Below, in pieces: positions 8,114 through 15,625 of a stretch of 64,000 nucleotides of DNA (position 1 is its first letter; each line of letters begins with the position of its first letter). The stretch spans positions 12,700-76,699 of the forward strand of contig CAVFAY010000012.1 of assembly GCA_963620595.1 (NCBI GenBank), given 5' to 3'. This DNA comes from Butyricicoccus_A sp963620595. Lineage in GTDB: Bacteria; Bacillota; Clostridia; Oscillospirales; Butyricicoccaceae. The notes below the pieces were generated by a model. That model saw only the letters and a list, made by a program, of their open reading frames with translations, was not told the origin of the DNA and did no database searches. The position numbers were made by a program, and so were the translations under genes.

Positions 8114-9637
8114 TTAGTTTTTCGTTTCGCTCTTGGAAGAGCTGCTCTTGGCAGAATCTGTGGTTTCTTCCGTGTACTCTGCCGGTGTATTTTCATTGAC
8201 ACTGAAATGTACCGGTCTGGTTGTCTTGGTAATTGGCAGGCACTCAATGCCCTGCTTTTGAATTCCCTCAATGATGCTTGGCAATGCCTTGACGGTATTC
8301 TCCTTGCCATACGTATCGTGCATCAATACGATAACATCGTTGCGCGAGCTGATAGAAACCTCATGTACCGCATACTGTGCCAGCTCTGCAGCAGAATAAT
8401 TGCCGCCCTCTGCATCATGGTCATAGGCATTCCAGTCGTAATACTCAAAGCCGCGGCGGTTCATTTCCTTGATGATGGCATCATAGTTGCCATAGTGCTT
8501 GAGCTGACCATTACTGCCGCCAGGGAAACGGAAGCCCTGTACCTTATAGCCGGTCAATGCATAAATCTTGTCATACGCTGCCGCAAAGTCTTTCAAATAT
8601 GCCTCCGGAGACGCATAGATCTTCTGGTACTCATGCTCATTGGCATGAATGCACAGGGTATGTCCTTCGTCGATGATGCGCTGAATCAGTTTTTCATTGC
8701 CGTCAATTTCGCTTGTGACCACGAAGAAAGTCGCCTTGACGTTGTATTTCTTCAAGGTATCCAGGATTTTCGGCGTACAGGTATCTGACGGGCCGTCATC
8801 AAAGGTCAGATAGCATACCTTTTTGTCGCTAAGCTTTTTCTGCGTTGTCGCAGCTGTCGCATACAGACCCGGATATTCCTTTGCATAAGCCGGCAAAGAG
8901 GTATCATCCTTGATTTTCAGATACTGCTTGGTCTCCTGCTGACTTGCTGGTGTGTTGGTATCCTTCTGCTCGTTTGTCACAGCAGATGTCGTTGCCTTCT
9001 TTTCCTTTGTATTGTCCTTTTTGCTGCTGCCGCCAGCGATACCGCGGACAGCCGATACAATGACTACCAGTGCCACCAGCGCGACAACCAACACAGTGCC
9101 CATGCGAACCAGCTGTCTGTGACGTTTCCGCGCCAGTCTTGTGCCCTTATGCGTCTTATGCGGCTTTTTTTTCGCTGTCTTTTTCTGCTCGATCGGCGTA
9201 CCAGCAGCTACTTGTGCAGCCTCTCTGCGGCGTTTCTGCTGATTCAGCACAGCTTCCCGCTGAGCCTGCTCTCGTTCCTCCTGCCGTCTTTCCTCCAGCG
9301 TTTCTTCTTTTTCCGGTTCGAGTTCTTTCGCCTTCTCCTGCTTCTGTTTCTCCGCATCCTTGGACTGCGATTCATCTATCTGAGATGGAGCATTTGTTTT
9401 CTGTTCTGCCTGCTCAGTCTCTTCCGGCTCCGTGTCGCTCTCTGCGTCAGATGCCGCACGGTCAATTAATTCATCAACAGAAACAGCTTCTCGTTTTTTC
9501 GGTTCTGGCTTCTCGCCGCTGTCCACAGAGGAGCCTTGTACCTCTGCCATCAGTTTTTGCAGATCAGCAAGATCTCGTTTTGCCTGCTCTCGCTTGTCCT
9601 GCTCTGCTTCCGGCTTTGTTTCAAATTCGTCTGCCAT
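8114..9637 (-). CDS. Membrane-anchored polysaccharide deacetylase (NodB homology)
   Basis: A 507-residue protein with an unusual layout. Residues 1 to about 170 are a cytoplasmic, Glu/Lys/Gln-rich, probably coiled-coil tail. A basic stretch and one membrane helix (VLVVALVALVVIVSAV, about 183-200) follow, then an extracellular linker and a NodB deacetylase domain from about 275. The catalytic motifs are intact: TFDDG (metal-binding Asp), HANEH (His-x3-His), RFPGG, and DVIVLMHD near the C terminus. It probably deacetylates N-acetyl sugars of peptidoglycan or another wall glycan; the substrate is not visible. The long charged cytoplasmic tail is not part of the core family and may dock an intracellular partner. 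It is transcribed alone from 9695-9723. Confidence 0.88.
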   Translation of the reverse strand: MADEFETKPEAEQDKREQAKRDLADLQKLMAEVQGSSVDSGEKPEPKKREAVSVDELIDRAASDAESDTEPEETEQAEQKTNAPSQIDESQSKDAEKQKQEKAKELEPEKEETLEERRQEEREQAQREAVLNQQKRRREAAQVAAGTPIEQKKTAKKKPHKTHKGTRLARKRHRQLVRMGTVLVVALVALVVIVSAVRGIAGGSSKKDNTKEKKATTSAVTNEQKDTNTPASQQETKQYLKIKDDTSLPAYAKEYPGLYATAATTQKKLSDKKVCYLTFDDGPSDTCTPKILDTLKKYNVKATFFVVTSEIDGNEKLIQRIIDEGHTLCIHANEHEYQKIYASPEAYLKDFAAAYDKIYALTGYKVQGFRFPGGSNGQLKHYGNYDAIIKEMNRRGFEYYDWNAYDHDAEGGNYSAAELAQYAVHEVSISSRNDVIVLMHDTYGKENTVKALPSIIEGIQKQGIECLPITKTTRPVHFSVNENTPAEYTEETTDSAKSSSSKSETKN

Positions 9638-9694
9638 CCCTTATTCATCTCCCTTTGTTTTTCCGCCAAATATACTTGCTTGTCGGTGCCTTCT

Positions 9695-9723
9695 ATTATA
9701 CTCACATCACGTAAAAAAAACAA
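9695..9723 (-). promoter_or_regulatory. Promoter of the deacetylase gene
   Basis: Minus strand TTGTTT, 17 bases, TATAAT, with an A8 tract (T8 on the transcribed side) inside the spacer and -35 area, 58 bp upstream of the start codon. Confidence 0.65.
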
Positions 9724-9906
9724 CAATTTTGATGATCTTTAGATTTTTTAATAATTTCTTGTCCGACACAGAATGTTCCATACTGTCCCTTTACAGAAAC
9801 CGCCTCGCATGATACCATACCTATAGCAGCATAAGAAAAATAAGAATTCATCTTATGTATATTTTATTTTTATTTATACGAATTGTATAGAAGGGTGGCT
9901 GTTATT

Positions 9907-10377
9907 ATGTCTGAAACATTTGCATCTCTGTCTGCTCTGGAGCAGGAATTGACGTTTTCCTCGTTTTCCCGTGCTGACGCTTTGCGTCTGGGACTTCTCA
10001 TCAACGAAGCATCTCAAGGCTATCCGGCACCGATTGCCTCGGAAATTGCCATCAACGGTCTAACTGTCTTCCGTTATTTTCAGGATGGTGCCCGTCCGGA
10101 CAGTGAACTGTGGTTGGAGCGCAAGCGCAACGCCGTCGAATTGATGCAGATGGGCTCCCTGTGTTTCGGCTGTATGATGGAGGAAAGTGGAGAGTCGCTG
10201 GAAGGCCGCAAATTAAACGCCGATGATTTTGCACCGGGCGGCGGCGGTATGCCAATCCTGCTCGCAGGTACCGGCATGATAGGTTCAGTCTGTGTTTCCG
10301 GTGAGCCAAATCATCTGGACGATCAGGCGATTGTCGTCAAGGCTCTGCGCCAGCTCAAAGCGGAGAAAGAAGGATAA
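9907..10377 (+). CDS. Haem-degrading-domain (UPF0303/DUF336-like) protein
   Basis: A 156-residue cytosolic protein that resembles the UPF0303/haem-degrading (HbpS-like, PF03928) family: FSRADALRLGLLINEASQ at the N terminus, GLTVFRYFQDGARPDSELWLERKRN in the middle and GGGMPILLAG with GSVCVSGEPNHLDDQAIV at the C terminus. Some members bind or degrade haem, others are of unknown function. The ATG at 9907 is preferred over an in-frame TTG at 9883 because AAGGGTGG lies 9 bases before it and MSETF starts the conserved part. It begins a plus-strand island (9907-13662) that runs against the surrounding minus-strand genes. Only AT-rich DNA was seen upstream; no convincing promoter. Confidence 0.75.
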   Translation: MSETFASLSALEQELTFSSFSRADALRLGLLINEASQGYPAPIASEIAINGLTVFRYFQDGARPDSELWLERKRNAVELMQMGSLCFGCMMEESGESLEGRKLNADDFAPGGGGMPILLAGTGMIGSVCVSGEPNHLDDQAIVVKALRQLKAEKEG

Positions 10378-10391
10378 ACACAGAATTCTTG

Positions 10392-10420
10392 TTGATTTCT
10401 GTTGTCTGGACAAGTATAAT
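10392..10420 (+). promoter_or_regulatory. Promoter of the lipoprotein gene
   Basis: TTGATT, 17 bases, TATAAT, immediately after the preceding gene and 37 bp before the GTG start at 10458. Confidence 0.7.
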
Positions 10421-10457
10421 AGACTGTATCTGATGACAGAAATGGAGAGAATTGATT

Positions 10458-11150
10458 GTGAAGAAAAAAATACTGTACCTCGCTCTTACAGCGGTCATGT
10501 CTGTGGGATTGCTGTCCGGCTGCGGCAGCAGCAAAGAGGCATCGACTGCTGCGGAAACTTATGATGTTTTGGAAAATCCGACCATTACCGTGGATGGCAC
10601 ATGGTCTGCACCGGATACTGACCGCTCTGTAACCTTCAATGCAGACGGAACCTATACCAGTACAGTTCCTACTAAATTTTCCACGGATTCTCTGAGCGGC
10701 AAATACGTGTACTATTCTCAGAACGACAGCTTTAAACTGGCTGATGCCTTTGAGAATGAAGAATACGTTGTCTTGTCCAACGAAAAAGGAAAAGAAACCC
10801 TTTTCGGCACGGTACTCGGTGACGTTATGGTATGCTTCTACGACCAAAATCAGTGCTACTTCTTCCGTGACAAGCGCACTTCTGCGATTTCCCTTTCCGA
10901 TTTTATGGGAAACTGGAAAGATGCCACTGGCGGCACGTATCAGCTTCAGCTCAAGGAGGATGGCACCTGTACAATGGGCGAGGATGATGAGATGACCAAG
11001 GGCACATACACCTATGACGAAAAGACTTACTGTCTGACCATCAACAATGGAAGTAATGATCAAAAATACACGTTGGGTATGTTTGAAGGGCATCTGTTCC
11101 TGATGCTCAACGGCAACAACTACACCATGTATATGTATGAGAAACAGTAA
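10458..11150 (+). CDS. Putative lipoprotein, two beta-rich repeats
   Basis: A 230-residue exported lipoprotein of unknown function. MKKKILYLALTAVMSVGLLSGC is a lipoprotein signal with lipobox LSGC. The mature part has two similar beta-strand-rich units (ITVDGTWSAPDTDRSVTFNADGTYTS and SLSDFMGNWKDATGGTYQLQLKEDGTC), each of the G-x-W ... F-x-x-D-G-T-Y type seen in lipocalin-like bacterial lipoproteins. The GTG at 10458 is chosen because GGAGAG lies 8 bases upstream; a TTG two codons earlier is too close to it. It has its own promoter and is followed by a very strong terminator. Confidence 0.75.
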   Translation: MKKKILYLALTAVMSVGLLSGCGSSKEASTAAETYDVLENPTITVDGTWSAPDTDRSVTFNADGTYTSTVPTKFSTDSLSGKYVYYSQNDSFKLADAFENEEYVVLSNEKGKETLFGTVLGDVMVCFYDQNQCYFFRDKRTSAISLSDFMGNWKDATGGTYQLQLKEDGTCTMGEDDEMTKGTYTYDEKTYCLTINNGSNDQKYTLGMFEGHLFLMLNGNNYTMYMYEKQ

Positions 11151-11161
11151 GTATCACCTAG

Positions 11162-11199
11162 CAAAAGAACAGGAGTGCAAAAGCATTCCTGTTCTTTTG
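11162..11199 (+). terminator. Terminator of the lipoprotein gene
   Basis: A 17-bp stem (11162-11178 with 11183-11199) with an AAAA loop, ending in a T-rich 3' arm. It separates this gene from the sigma-E promoter 7 bp further on. Confidence 0.9.
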
Positions 11200-11205
11200 T
11201 TTGTT

Positions 11206-11234
11206 GCATATTTTCCCCTATTTACACATACATT
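11206..11234 (+). promoter_or_regulatory. Sigma-E (sporulation mother-cell) promoter
   Basis: GCATATT, 14 bases, CATACATT. Both elements match the Bacillus/Clostridium sigma-E consensus (KMATATT, N14, CATACAHT) completely. It lies 36 bp upstream of the first gene of an operon that encodes a SpoIID-like protein, and spoIID itself is a sigma-E gene in B. subtilis. No sigma-A promoter competes in this 107-bp gap. Confidence 0.72.
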
Positions 11235-11270
11235 GCTTTGTATTTTCAACGATTACAGAGAGGTGATAAT

Positions 11271-11663
11271 ATGCCAACGGGAACACTCATTGTACAGCCC
11301 CGTGCGGCACGCGGTGCCGTTCCAATCGCAGGAGCTCTTGTAACCATCTTTTGTCAGGATGATGACCAAACACCCTGCGTTGCCATGCGCACAGACAGCA
11401 GTGGCTCTACAGCTTCTATTTCCCTTGAAGCACCTTCGTTAATCGATCATGATTCGGAGGTCGTACCACCATTCGCATCGTATCGTGTCAACATTGACCA
11501 CCCAGACTATCGTCCGGTGTCCGTATTAGACGTTGCCATTTTTTCCGGCATTACAACATTTTTACCTGTTGCCATGATTCCGCCGCGCTCGATCGATGAA
11601 CTGCGCAAGACTATCGTCATCAACAGTACAGAAACCGGCCCATCCGGTTCGGGGGGAGAATAA
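11271..11663 (+). CDS. Carboxypeptidase-regulatory-like domain protein, predicted sporulation operon
   Basis: A 130-residue protein without a signal peptide. The pattern GTLIVQP...PIAGALVTIF...MRTDSSGST...YRVNIDHPDYRPVSVLDVAIFSGI matches the beta-sandwich of carboxypeptidase-regulatory-like (transthyretin-like) domains: a hydrophobic first strand, an A/V-x-V strand, a D-x-x-G turn and a final Y-x-V strand. The start is set by AGAGGTGA eight bases upstream. Its stop codon is directly followed by the ATG of the SpoIID-like gene, so the two are co-translated. Expression from the sigma-E promoter at 11206 suggests a mother-cell role in spore envelope assembly; this is inference. Confidence 0.6.
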   Translation: MPTGTLIVQPRAARGAVPIAGALVTIFCQDDDQTPCVAMRTDSSGSTASISLEAPSLIDHDSEVVPPFASYRVNIDHPDYRPVSVLDVAIFSGITTFLPVAMIPPRSIDELRKTIVINSTETGPSGSGGE

Positions 11664-12998
11664 ATGCCAGAGTACCCCTATATCCCAGAGACCATTACCG
11701 TTCATCTGGGCAGACCGGATGAACCCGCGGAAAACGTCACGGTTCCCTTTCTGGAATACATTCAAAATGTCGCATCCAGTGAATTATATCCCACGTGGCC
11801 GGAAAACGCGCTGCGCGCCAATATTTATGCGCAAGTTTCCTTTGCCCTCAATCGCATCTACACCGAATGGTATCCTTCGCGCGGATATGATTTTGACATC
11901 ACTAATTCCACCGCCTACGATCAGGCATTTGTCAATGGCCGAGACATCTTTGAAACCATCGCTGTGCTTGTCAACGAGCTGTTTGACCGGTATCTCGCCC
12001 GCCCCGGCTTTGTACAGCCGTTATTTGCTGCCTACTGTGATGGTCGGCGTGTCCAATGCGATGGGTTGAGCCAATGGGGCACGGTTGACCTCGCCAACCA
12101 AGGTCTCACGCCATATCAAATCCTCACGCGCTATTACGGCGAGGATTTGGACATTCGCACGGCACCCATTCGTCCCGCTGTGCGCTCGTATCCGGGGCAG
12201 CCGCTGCGTCTCGGCGACGTCTCTATTTCTGTGGAAATCATGCAGAGCCGTTTGAATCGTATTTCTAATAACTATCCTGCCATCCCAAAAATCTATCCGG
12301 TCGATGGTGTCTTTGATGTCAACACAGAATCCAGTGTCAAAGCCTTCCAGGAAATCTTCAATCTGACACCAGATGGTATCGTTGGACCTGCCACGTGGTA
12401 TCAAATTACTTCTGTATACAATGCAGTCTTACGACTGGCAGAACTGAATGCCATTGGTATTACGCTACAGGATATTTCCCGCACACTGCCGGAGGAACTT
12501 CGAGAAGGTATGAGCGGAGAACCTGTACGTCTGCTACAGTTTTTCTTATCTACCGTTGGGCGATTTAACGATGATATTCCTACTGTTGTTATTGATGGGA
12601 TTTTCGGTTCAAATACACGCGATGCTGTGCAGGCATTTCAACGCAGTGCCGGTTTGACACCAGACGGCATCGTTGGAAGTTTCACGTGGAACAATTTACT
12701 CCGCACTTATGAGAACATCCGTGCCTCGCAGGATTTGTCATCTGATGTCTTTCCGCCAACCAGCACATTGGTGCTCGGCTCGCGGTCAGCAGACGTCACA
12801 CGCCTGCAAACCTGGCTCAATCAATTGTCTGAAGTCTATCCGCAGATTGAGCCTGTGCCCGCAACCGGATTTTATGGCGAACTGACGCGCAATGCCGTGC
12901 TGACATTTCAGCAGCTCTATGGTCTGACACCTACTGGAAACGTCAATCCATACACGTTCTATGTCATCGGCAATGCCGCCGAACAAGCACAGACCTGA
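11664..12998 (+). CDS. SpoIID/LytB-like protein with three peptidoglycan-binding domains
   Basis: A 444-residue protein. Residues 20-165 resemble the SpoIID/LytB domain: VPFLEYIQNVASSELYPTWPENALRANIYAQ corresponds to the family segment that carries the catalytic glutamate (here in SSELYP), and GLSQWGTVDLANQGLTPYQILTRYYG to its C-terminal GMSQ(Y/W)GA motif. Three PG_binding_1 repeats follow (about 180-245, 270-340, 355-430), each with DGIFG or GFYG and AVxxFQ signatures. SpoIID is a lytic transglycosylase for engulfment. This protein lacks a signal peptide or membrane anchor, unlike SpoIID itself, so it may act in the mother cell on the spore envelope. It is the second gene of the sigma-E operon. 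Confidence 0.68.
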   Translation: MPEYPYIPETITVHLGRPDEPAENVTVPFLEYIQNVASSELYPTWPENALRANIYAQVSFALNRIYTEWYPSRGYDFDITNSTAYDQAFVNGRDIFETIAVLVNELFDRYLARPGFVQPLFAAYCDGRRVQCDGLSQWGTVDLANQGLTPYQILTRYYGEDLDIRTAPIRPAVRSYPGQPLRLGDVSISVEIMQSRLNRISNNYPAIPKIYPVDGVFDVNTESSVKAFQEIFNLTPDGIVGPATWYQITSVYNAVLRLAELNAIGITLQDISRTLPEELREGMSGEPVRLLQFFLSTVGRFNDDIPTVVIDGIFGSNTRDAVQAFQRSAGLTPDGIVGSFTWNNLLRTYENIRASQDLSSDVFPPTSTLVLGSRSADVTRLQTWLNQLSEVYPQIEPVPATGFYGELTRNAVLTFQQLYGLTPTGNVNPYTFYVIGNAAEQAQT

Positions 12999-13007
12999 AA
13001 TTTTCTC

Positions 13008-13037
13008 TTGACAATGGCATTTTCTATCTGGTATGCT
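13008..13037 (+). promoter_or_regulatory. Promoter upstream of the hairpin leader
   Basis: TTGACA (perfect), 18 bases, TATGCT. It begins 10 bp after the stop of the SpoIID-like gene, and the predicted transcript start (about 13044) is only 20 bases before the hairpin at 13063. Confidence 0.65.
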
Positions 13038-13062
13038 ATCAGATGACAAAAGCAAACAGAGC

Positions 13063-13127
13063 AAGAGACACGAAATGTCGCCCATCCACTGTCCGACGGA
13101 TGGGTGGGATTCGTGTCTCTTTTTTTT
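13063..13127 (+). terminator. Long hairpin with T tract: terminator, attenuator or small-RNA end
   Basis: A perfect 12-bp outer stem (13063-13074 with 13110-13121) encloses a second 7-bp hairpin (CCCATCC/GGATGGG, 13081-13087 with 13098-13104) and is followed by eight T residues. It can serve as terminator for the SpoIID-like gene. It also ends an about 80-base transcript from the promoter at 13008, and lies directly upstream of the DUF2798 gene ribosome binding site. Confidence 0.8.
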
Positions 13128-13158
13128 GTTGCTACATATCAAAGGAGGATTTTTTCAC

Positions 13159-13662
13159 ATGCCTAAAACATTCGGACAATCTGTTTTTTTTACCTTTCTC
13201 ACCGCCTGGATGATGGTTTACTGCATGACGCTGTACAATATCGTTCTCTCATCCGGTGTCTTTACCAATGCGACGTTTTTGCTCGCCTTCAAAGAGATGT
13301 GGGTAGAATTTGTCATTATCTTTTTGTGTGCCTACTGCATCTCATCACCGATCGCCAAAAAACTGGCGTTTCGTGTCGCGCATCCCGGCGACAGACCGAT
13401 TGTCATCATTCTGTCCATTCAGGTGTTCACCGTTGTCTTACAGGTCGCGCTCGCCAGCATTCTCGGCGCATGGAAGGCCTACGGCTTTTCCATCGACTTC
13501 CTGCCGCATTATCTTCTGACATACTGTCTCAATTTCCGCATGGCGATGCCGCTCCAGCTCTTGTTTGTCGGACCTCTCGCCCGTCTGATCTTCCGCACGG
13601 TCTGCTCAGAATCCCGCCAGCATATGTCGCGCGCAGAGGTTATCTCTGAAATGAGCAAATAA
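13159..13662 (+). CDS. DUF2798 family integral membrane protein
   Basis: A 167-residue protein with four predicted membrane helices (about 8-30, 40-58, 75-98 and 115-140). The repeated pattern FGQSVFFTFLTAWMMVYCMTLYN ... FLCAYCISSPIAKKLAFR and the second LTYCLNFRMAMPLQLLFVGPLARLIFR is that of two DUF2798 units. The function of the family is unknown. The start is supported by AAAGGAGG about 10 bases upstream. There is no promoter between the 13127 T tract and the gene, so expression should depend on passing the hairpin at 13063-13127. Confidence 0.75.
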   Translation: MPKTFGQSVFFTFLTAWMMVYCMTLYNIVLSSGVFTNATFLLAFKEMWVEFVIIFLCAYCISSPIAKKLAFRVAHPGDRPIVIILSIQVFTVVLQVALASILGAWKAYGFSIDFLPHYLLTYCLNFRMAMPLQLLFVGPLARLIFRTVCSESRQHMSRAEVISEMSK

Positions 13663-13670
13663 TCCGACAA

Positions 13671-13706
13671 AAACCGCGCATCTCTGAGAGCAGAGATGCG
13701 CGGTTT
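13671..13706 (-). terminator. Convergent terminator of serS and the DUF2798 gene
   Basis: A perfect 16-bp stem (13671-13686 with 13691-13706) with an AGAG loop. The T run (five T) lies on the minus strand, so it mainly ends the parA-parB-serS transcript; it may also stop transcription from the plus-strand gene. Confidence 0.88.
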
Positions 13707-13728
13707 CTATTACACCAAATTATTTATC

Positions 13729-14997
13729 TTACTTGATGATGTCAGTGCCCATGAAGCCTCTCAGAGCTTCCGGAACGGTAACAGAACCGTCTGCGTTCTG
13801 GTAATTCTCCAGAATTGCTGCTACGGTGCGGCCGACTGCAACGCCAGAGCCGTTCAGAGTGTGTGCATACTGCGGCTTGCCCTGTTCATTGCGGCAGCGG
13901 ATGTTTGCACGGCGTGCCTGATAATCCAGGAAGTTGGAGCAAGAGGAAATCTCTACATAACGGCCGTAGGACGGCATCCAAACCTCAATATCATAGGTGC
14001 ACGCAGAGCTGAAGCCTACATCACCGGTGCACAGGATAACAACACGATACGGCAGACCCAGACCCTGCAAAACAGCCTCAGCCTCATGGGTCAGGTTCTC
14101 CAGCTGATTCCAAGAATCCTCCGGTGCTGTGAAGTTTACCAGCTCTACCTTGTTGAACTGATGCTGACGAATCAGACCACGCGCATCACGACCTGCTGCA
14201 CCAGCCTCACCGCGGAAGCAAGCGGAGTATGCTGCATAGCGAATCGGCAGCTGCTCAGCCGGAATGATGTCATCGCGGTACATATTGGTTACCGGAACCT
14301 CCGCGGTCGGAATCAGGTACTGGTCGGTGTTTTCCAGATGGTACATATCCTCTGCAAACTTTGGCAGCTGACCGGTACCGGTCATAGAGGCAACATTTGC
14401 AATGAATGGCGGCAGAATCTCTGTATAGCCGTTATCAGTGTGGGTGTTCAGGAAGTAGTTGATAACTGCACGCTCCAGACGAGCACCCATGCCCTTATAG
14501 AAATGGAAACGGCTGCCGGTTACCTTTGCTGCGGTATCCGGATCCAGAATACCCAGAGCCTTGCCGATGTCCCAATGTGCCTTCGGCTCGAAATCGAATG
14601 CACGCGGCTCGCTCCAGCGGCGCAGTTCCGGATTGCAGGTATCATCTGCACCCTCCGGCACCTTGTCTGCCGGTACATTCGGGATGGTCAGCAAGGTATC
14701 GTGCAGCTTCTGCTCTACCTCAGCCTGCTCAGCATCCAGTGCCTTGACTTCCTGGCTCAGTTCCTTCATCTGTGCCAGAACAGCAGAGACATCTTCGCCA
14801 GCCTTCTTGAGCTGCGGAATGGACTTGGATACCTTGTTCTGCTCTGCCTTCATTGCCTCTACCTTGCCGATGATGTCACGGCGCTTCTGGTCGAGAGCCA
14901 AGGCAGTATCAATTTCCTCATCATAGCTCTTGCCGCGCATAGCCAGACGAGTCTTGCACTTTTCAGTATTCTCGCGGATAAACTTTACATCTAACAC
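13729..14997 (-). CDS. serS: Seryl-tRNA synthetase
   Basis: A 422-residue class II synthetase that charges tRNA-Ser. The N-terminal antiparallel coiled-coil arm (about residues 28-105) grips the long variable arm of the tRNA. The core carries motif 2 (CFRGEAGAAGRDARGLIRQHQF) and motif 3 (LNGSGVAVGRTVAAILENYQ). The start is GTG, preceded by AAAGGAA at about 12 bases; no ATG fits. It is the last gene of parA-parB-15065-serS, and the 67-bp gap before it leaves no room for the T-box leader that often precedes serS in Firmicutes. Confidence 0.96.
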   Translation of the reverse strand: MLDVKFIRENTEKCKTRLAMRGKSYDEEIDTALALDQKRRDIIGKVEAMKAEQNKVSKSIPQLKKAGEDVSAVLAQMKELSQEVKALDAEQAEVEQKLHDTLLTIPNVPADKVPEGADDTCNPELRRWSEPRAFDFEPKAHWDIGKALGILDPDTAAKVTGSRFHFYKGMGARLERAVINYFLNTHTDNGYTEILPPFIANVASMTGTGQLPKFAEDMYHLENTDQYLIPTAEVPVTNMYRDDIIPAEQLPIRYAAYSACFRGEAGAAGRDARGLIRQHQFNKVELVNFTAPEDSWNQLENLTHEAEAVLQGLGLPYRVVILCTGDVGFSSACTYDIEVWMPSYGRYVEISSCSNFLDYQARRANIRCRNEQGKPQYAHTLNGSGVAVGRTVAAILENYQNADGSVTVPEALRGFMGTDIIK

Positions 14998-15064
14998 GAT
15001 TCATGTTTCCTTTCTTACACCCCTATTCGGACGGATGCCCGATATGGATGGTGATTTCAATTTA

Positions 15065-15613
15065 TTATTCGTCTGCGTTCAACGCATCACAAATATCTGC
15101 ATATTCCTTTGCCGCCGAACCGGTCAAAGGTGCCGTGGTCTCATTTGTCAGGGCATCCCGCGTATACGCAGCGTCCATCTTGTCAATGATCTCGCGCGCG
15201 GTGTCCTTCTCCCCGTCCTGATATGCCTTTTCCAGCTGCCACAGCTGATCCAATGCCTCTGCATTCTTCGTCGCGTCCTGAGACTGTTTGGTCAGCTTCT
15301 CATTCTGCTCCTGTGCGGTATTGAGATCCGCCTGCAATTTATCAACAGAATCCTGCAGCTGGTCAACCTTGGCTTTCGCGCCGTTGGCGGCGTCCGTCTG
15401 CTCGGTCAGCTGCGTACCCAGCGCTTCCAGCTTCTGATTGGCATGTGTCTGCATAACATAGCTGAGCAAAATCAGCACCAGTGCCACGCAGAACAGACCG
15501 ATGATATAAAATACAAAGACCTTCCGGCTTTTTTGTCGGCTGCGGTCAATAGAGACCGCCTCTTCATAGATCTTAATGTCCTCTTCCAGTTTTTTATTCT
15601 TCTCTTCGCTCAT
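15065..15613 (-). CDS. Single-pass membrane protein with extracellular coiled coil, unknown function
   Basis: A 182-residue protein with no recognised family. A charged cytoplasmic N terminus (residues 1-30) precedes one membrane helix (VFVFYIIGLFCVALVLILLSY, about 32-52). A Gln/Glu/Lys/Ala-rich heptad region (about 58-120, KVDQLQDSVDKLQADLNTAQ) follows, then a small C-terminal helical part with acidic end. It lies between parB (12 bp away) and serS, so it is co-transcribed with the chromosome partitioning genes. A role in anchoring or wall sensing near the origin is possible but only suggested by position. Confidence 0.6.
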   Translation of the reverse strand: MSEEKNKKLEEDIKIYEEAVSIDRSRQKSRKVFVFYIIGLFCVALVLILLSYVMQTHANQKLEALGTQLTEQTDAANGAKAKVDQLQDSVDKLQADLNTAQEQNEKLTKQSQDATKNAEALDQLWQLEKAYQDGEKDTAREIIDKMDAAYTRDALTNETTAPLTGSAAKEYADICDALNADE

Positions 15614-15625
15614 GACAAGCCTCCA

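Noticed and set aside
13696..14994. A 432-codon plus-strand frame opposite serS
   Set aside because: serS is certain on the minus strand, and the antisense product has no recognisable domain.
14998..15064. T-box riboswitch before serS
   Set aside because: The gap is only 67 bp and contains no T-box sequence or specifier stem; serS is read through from the par operon.
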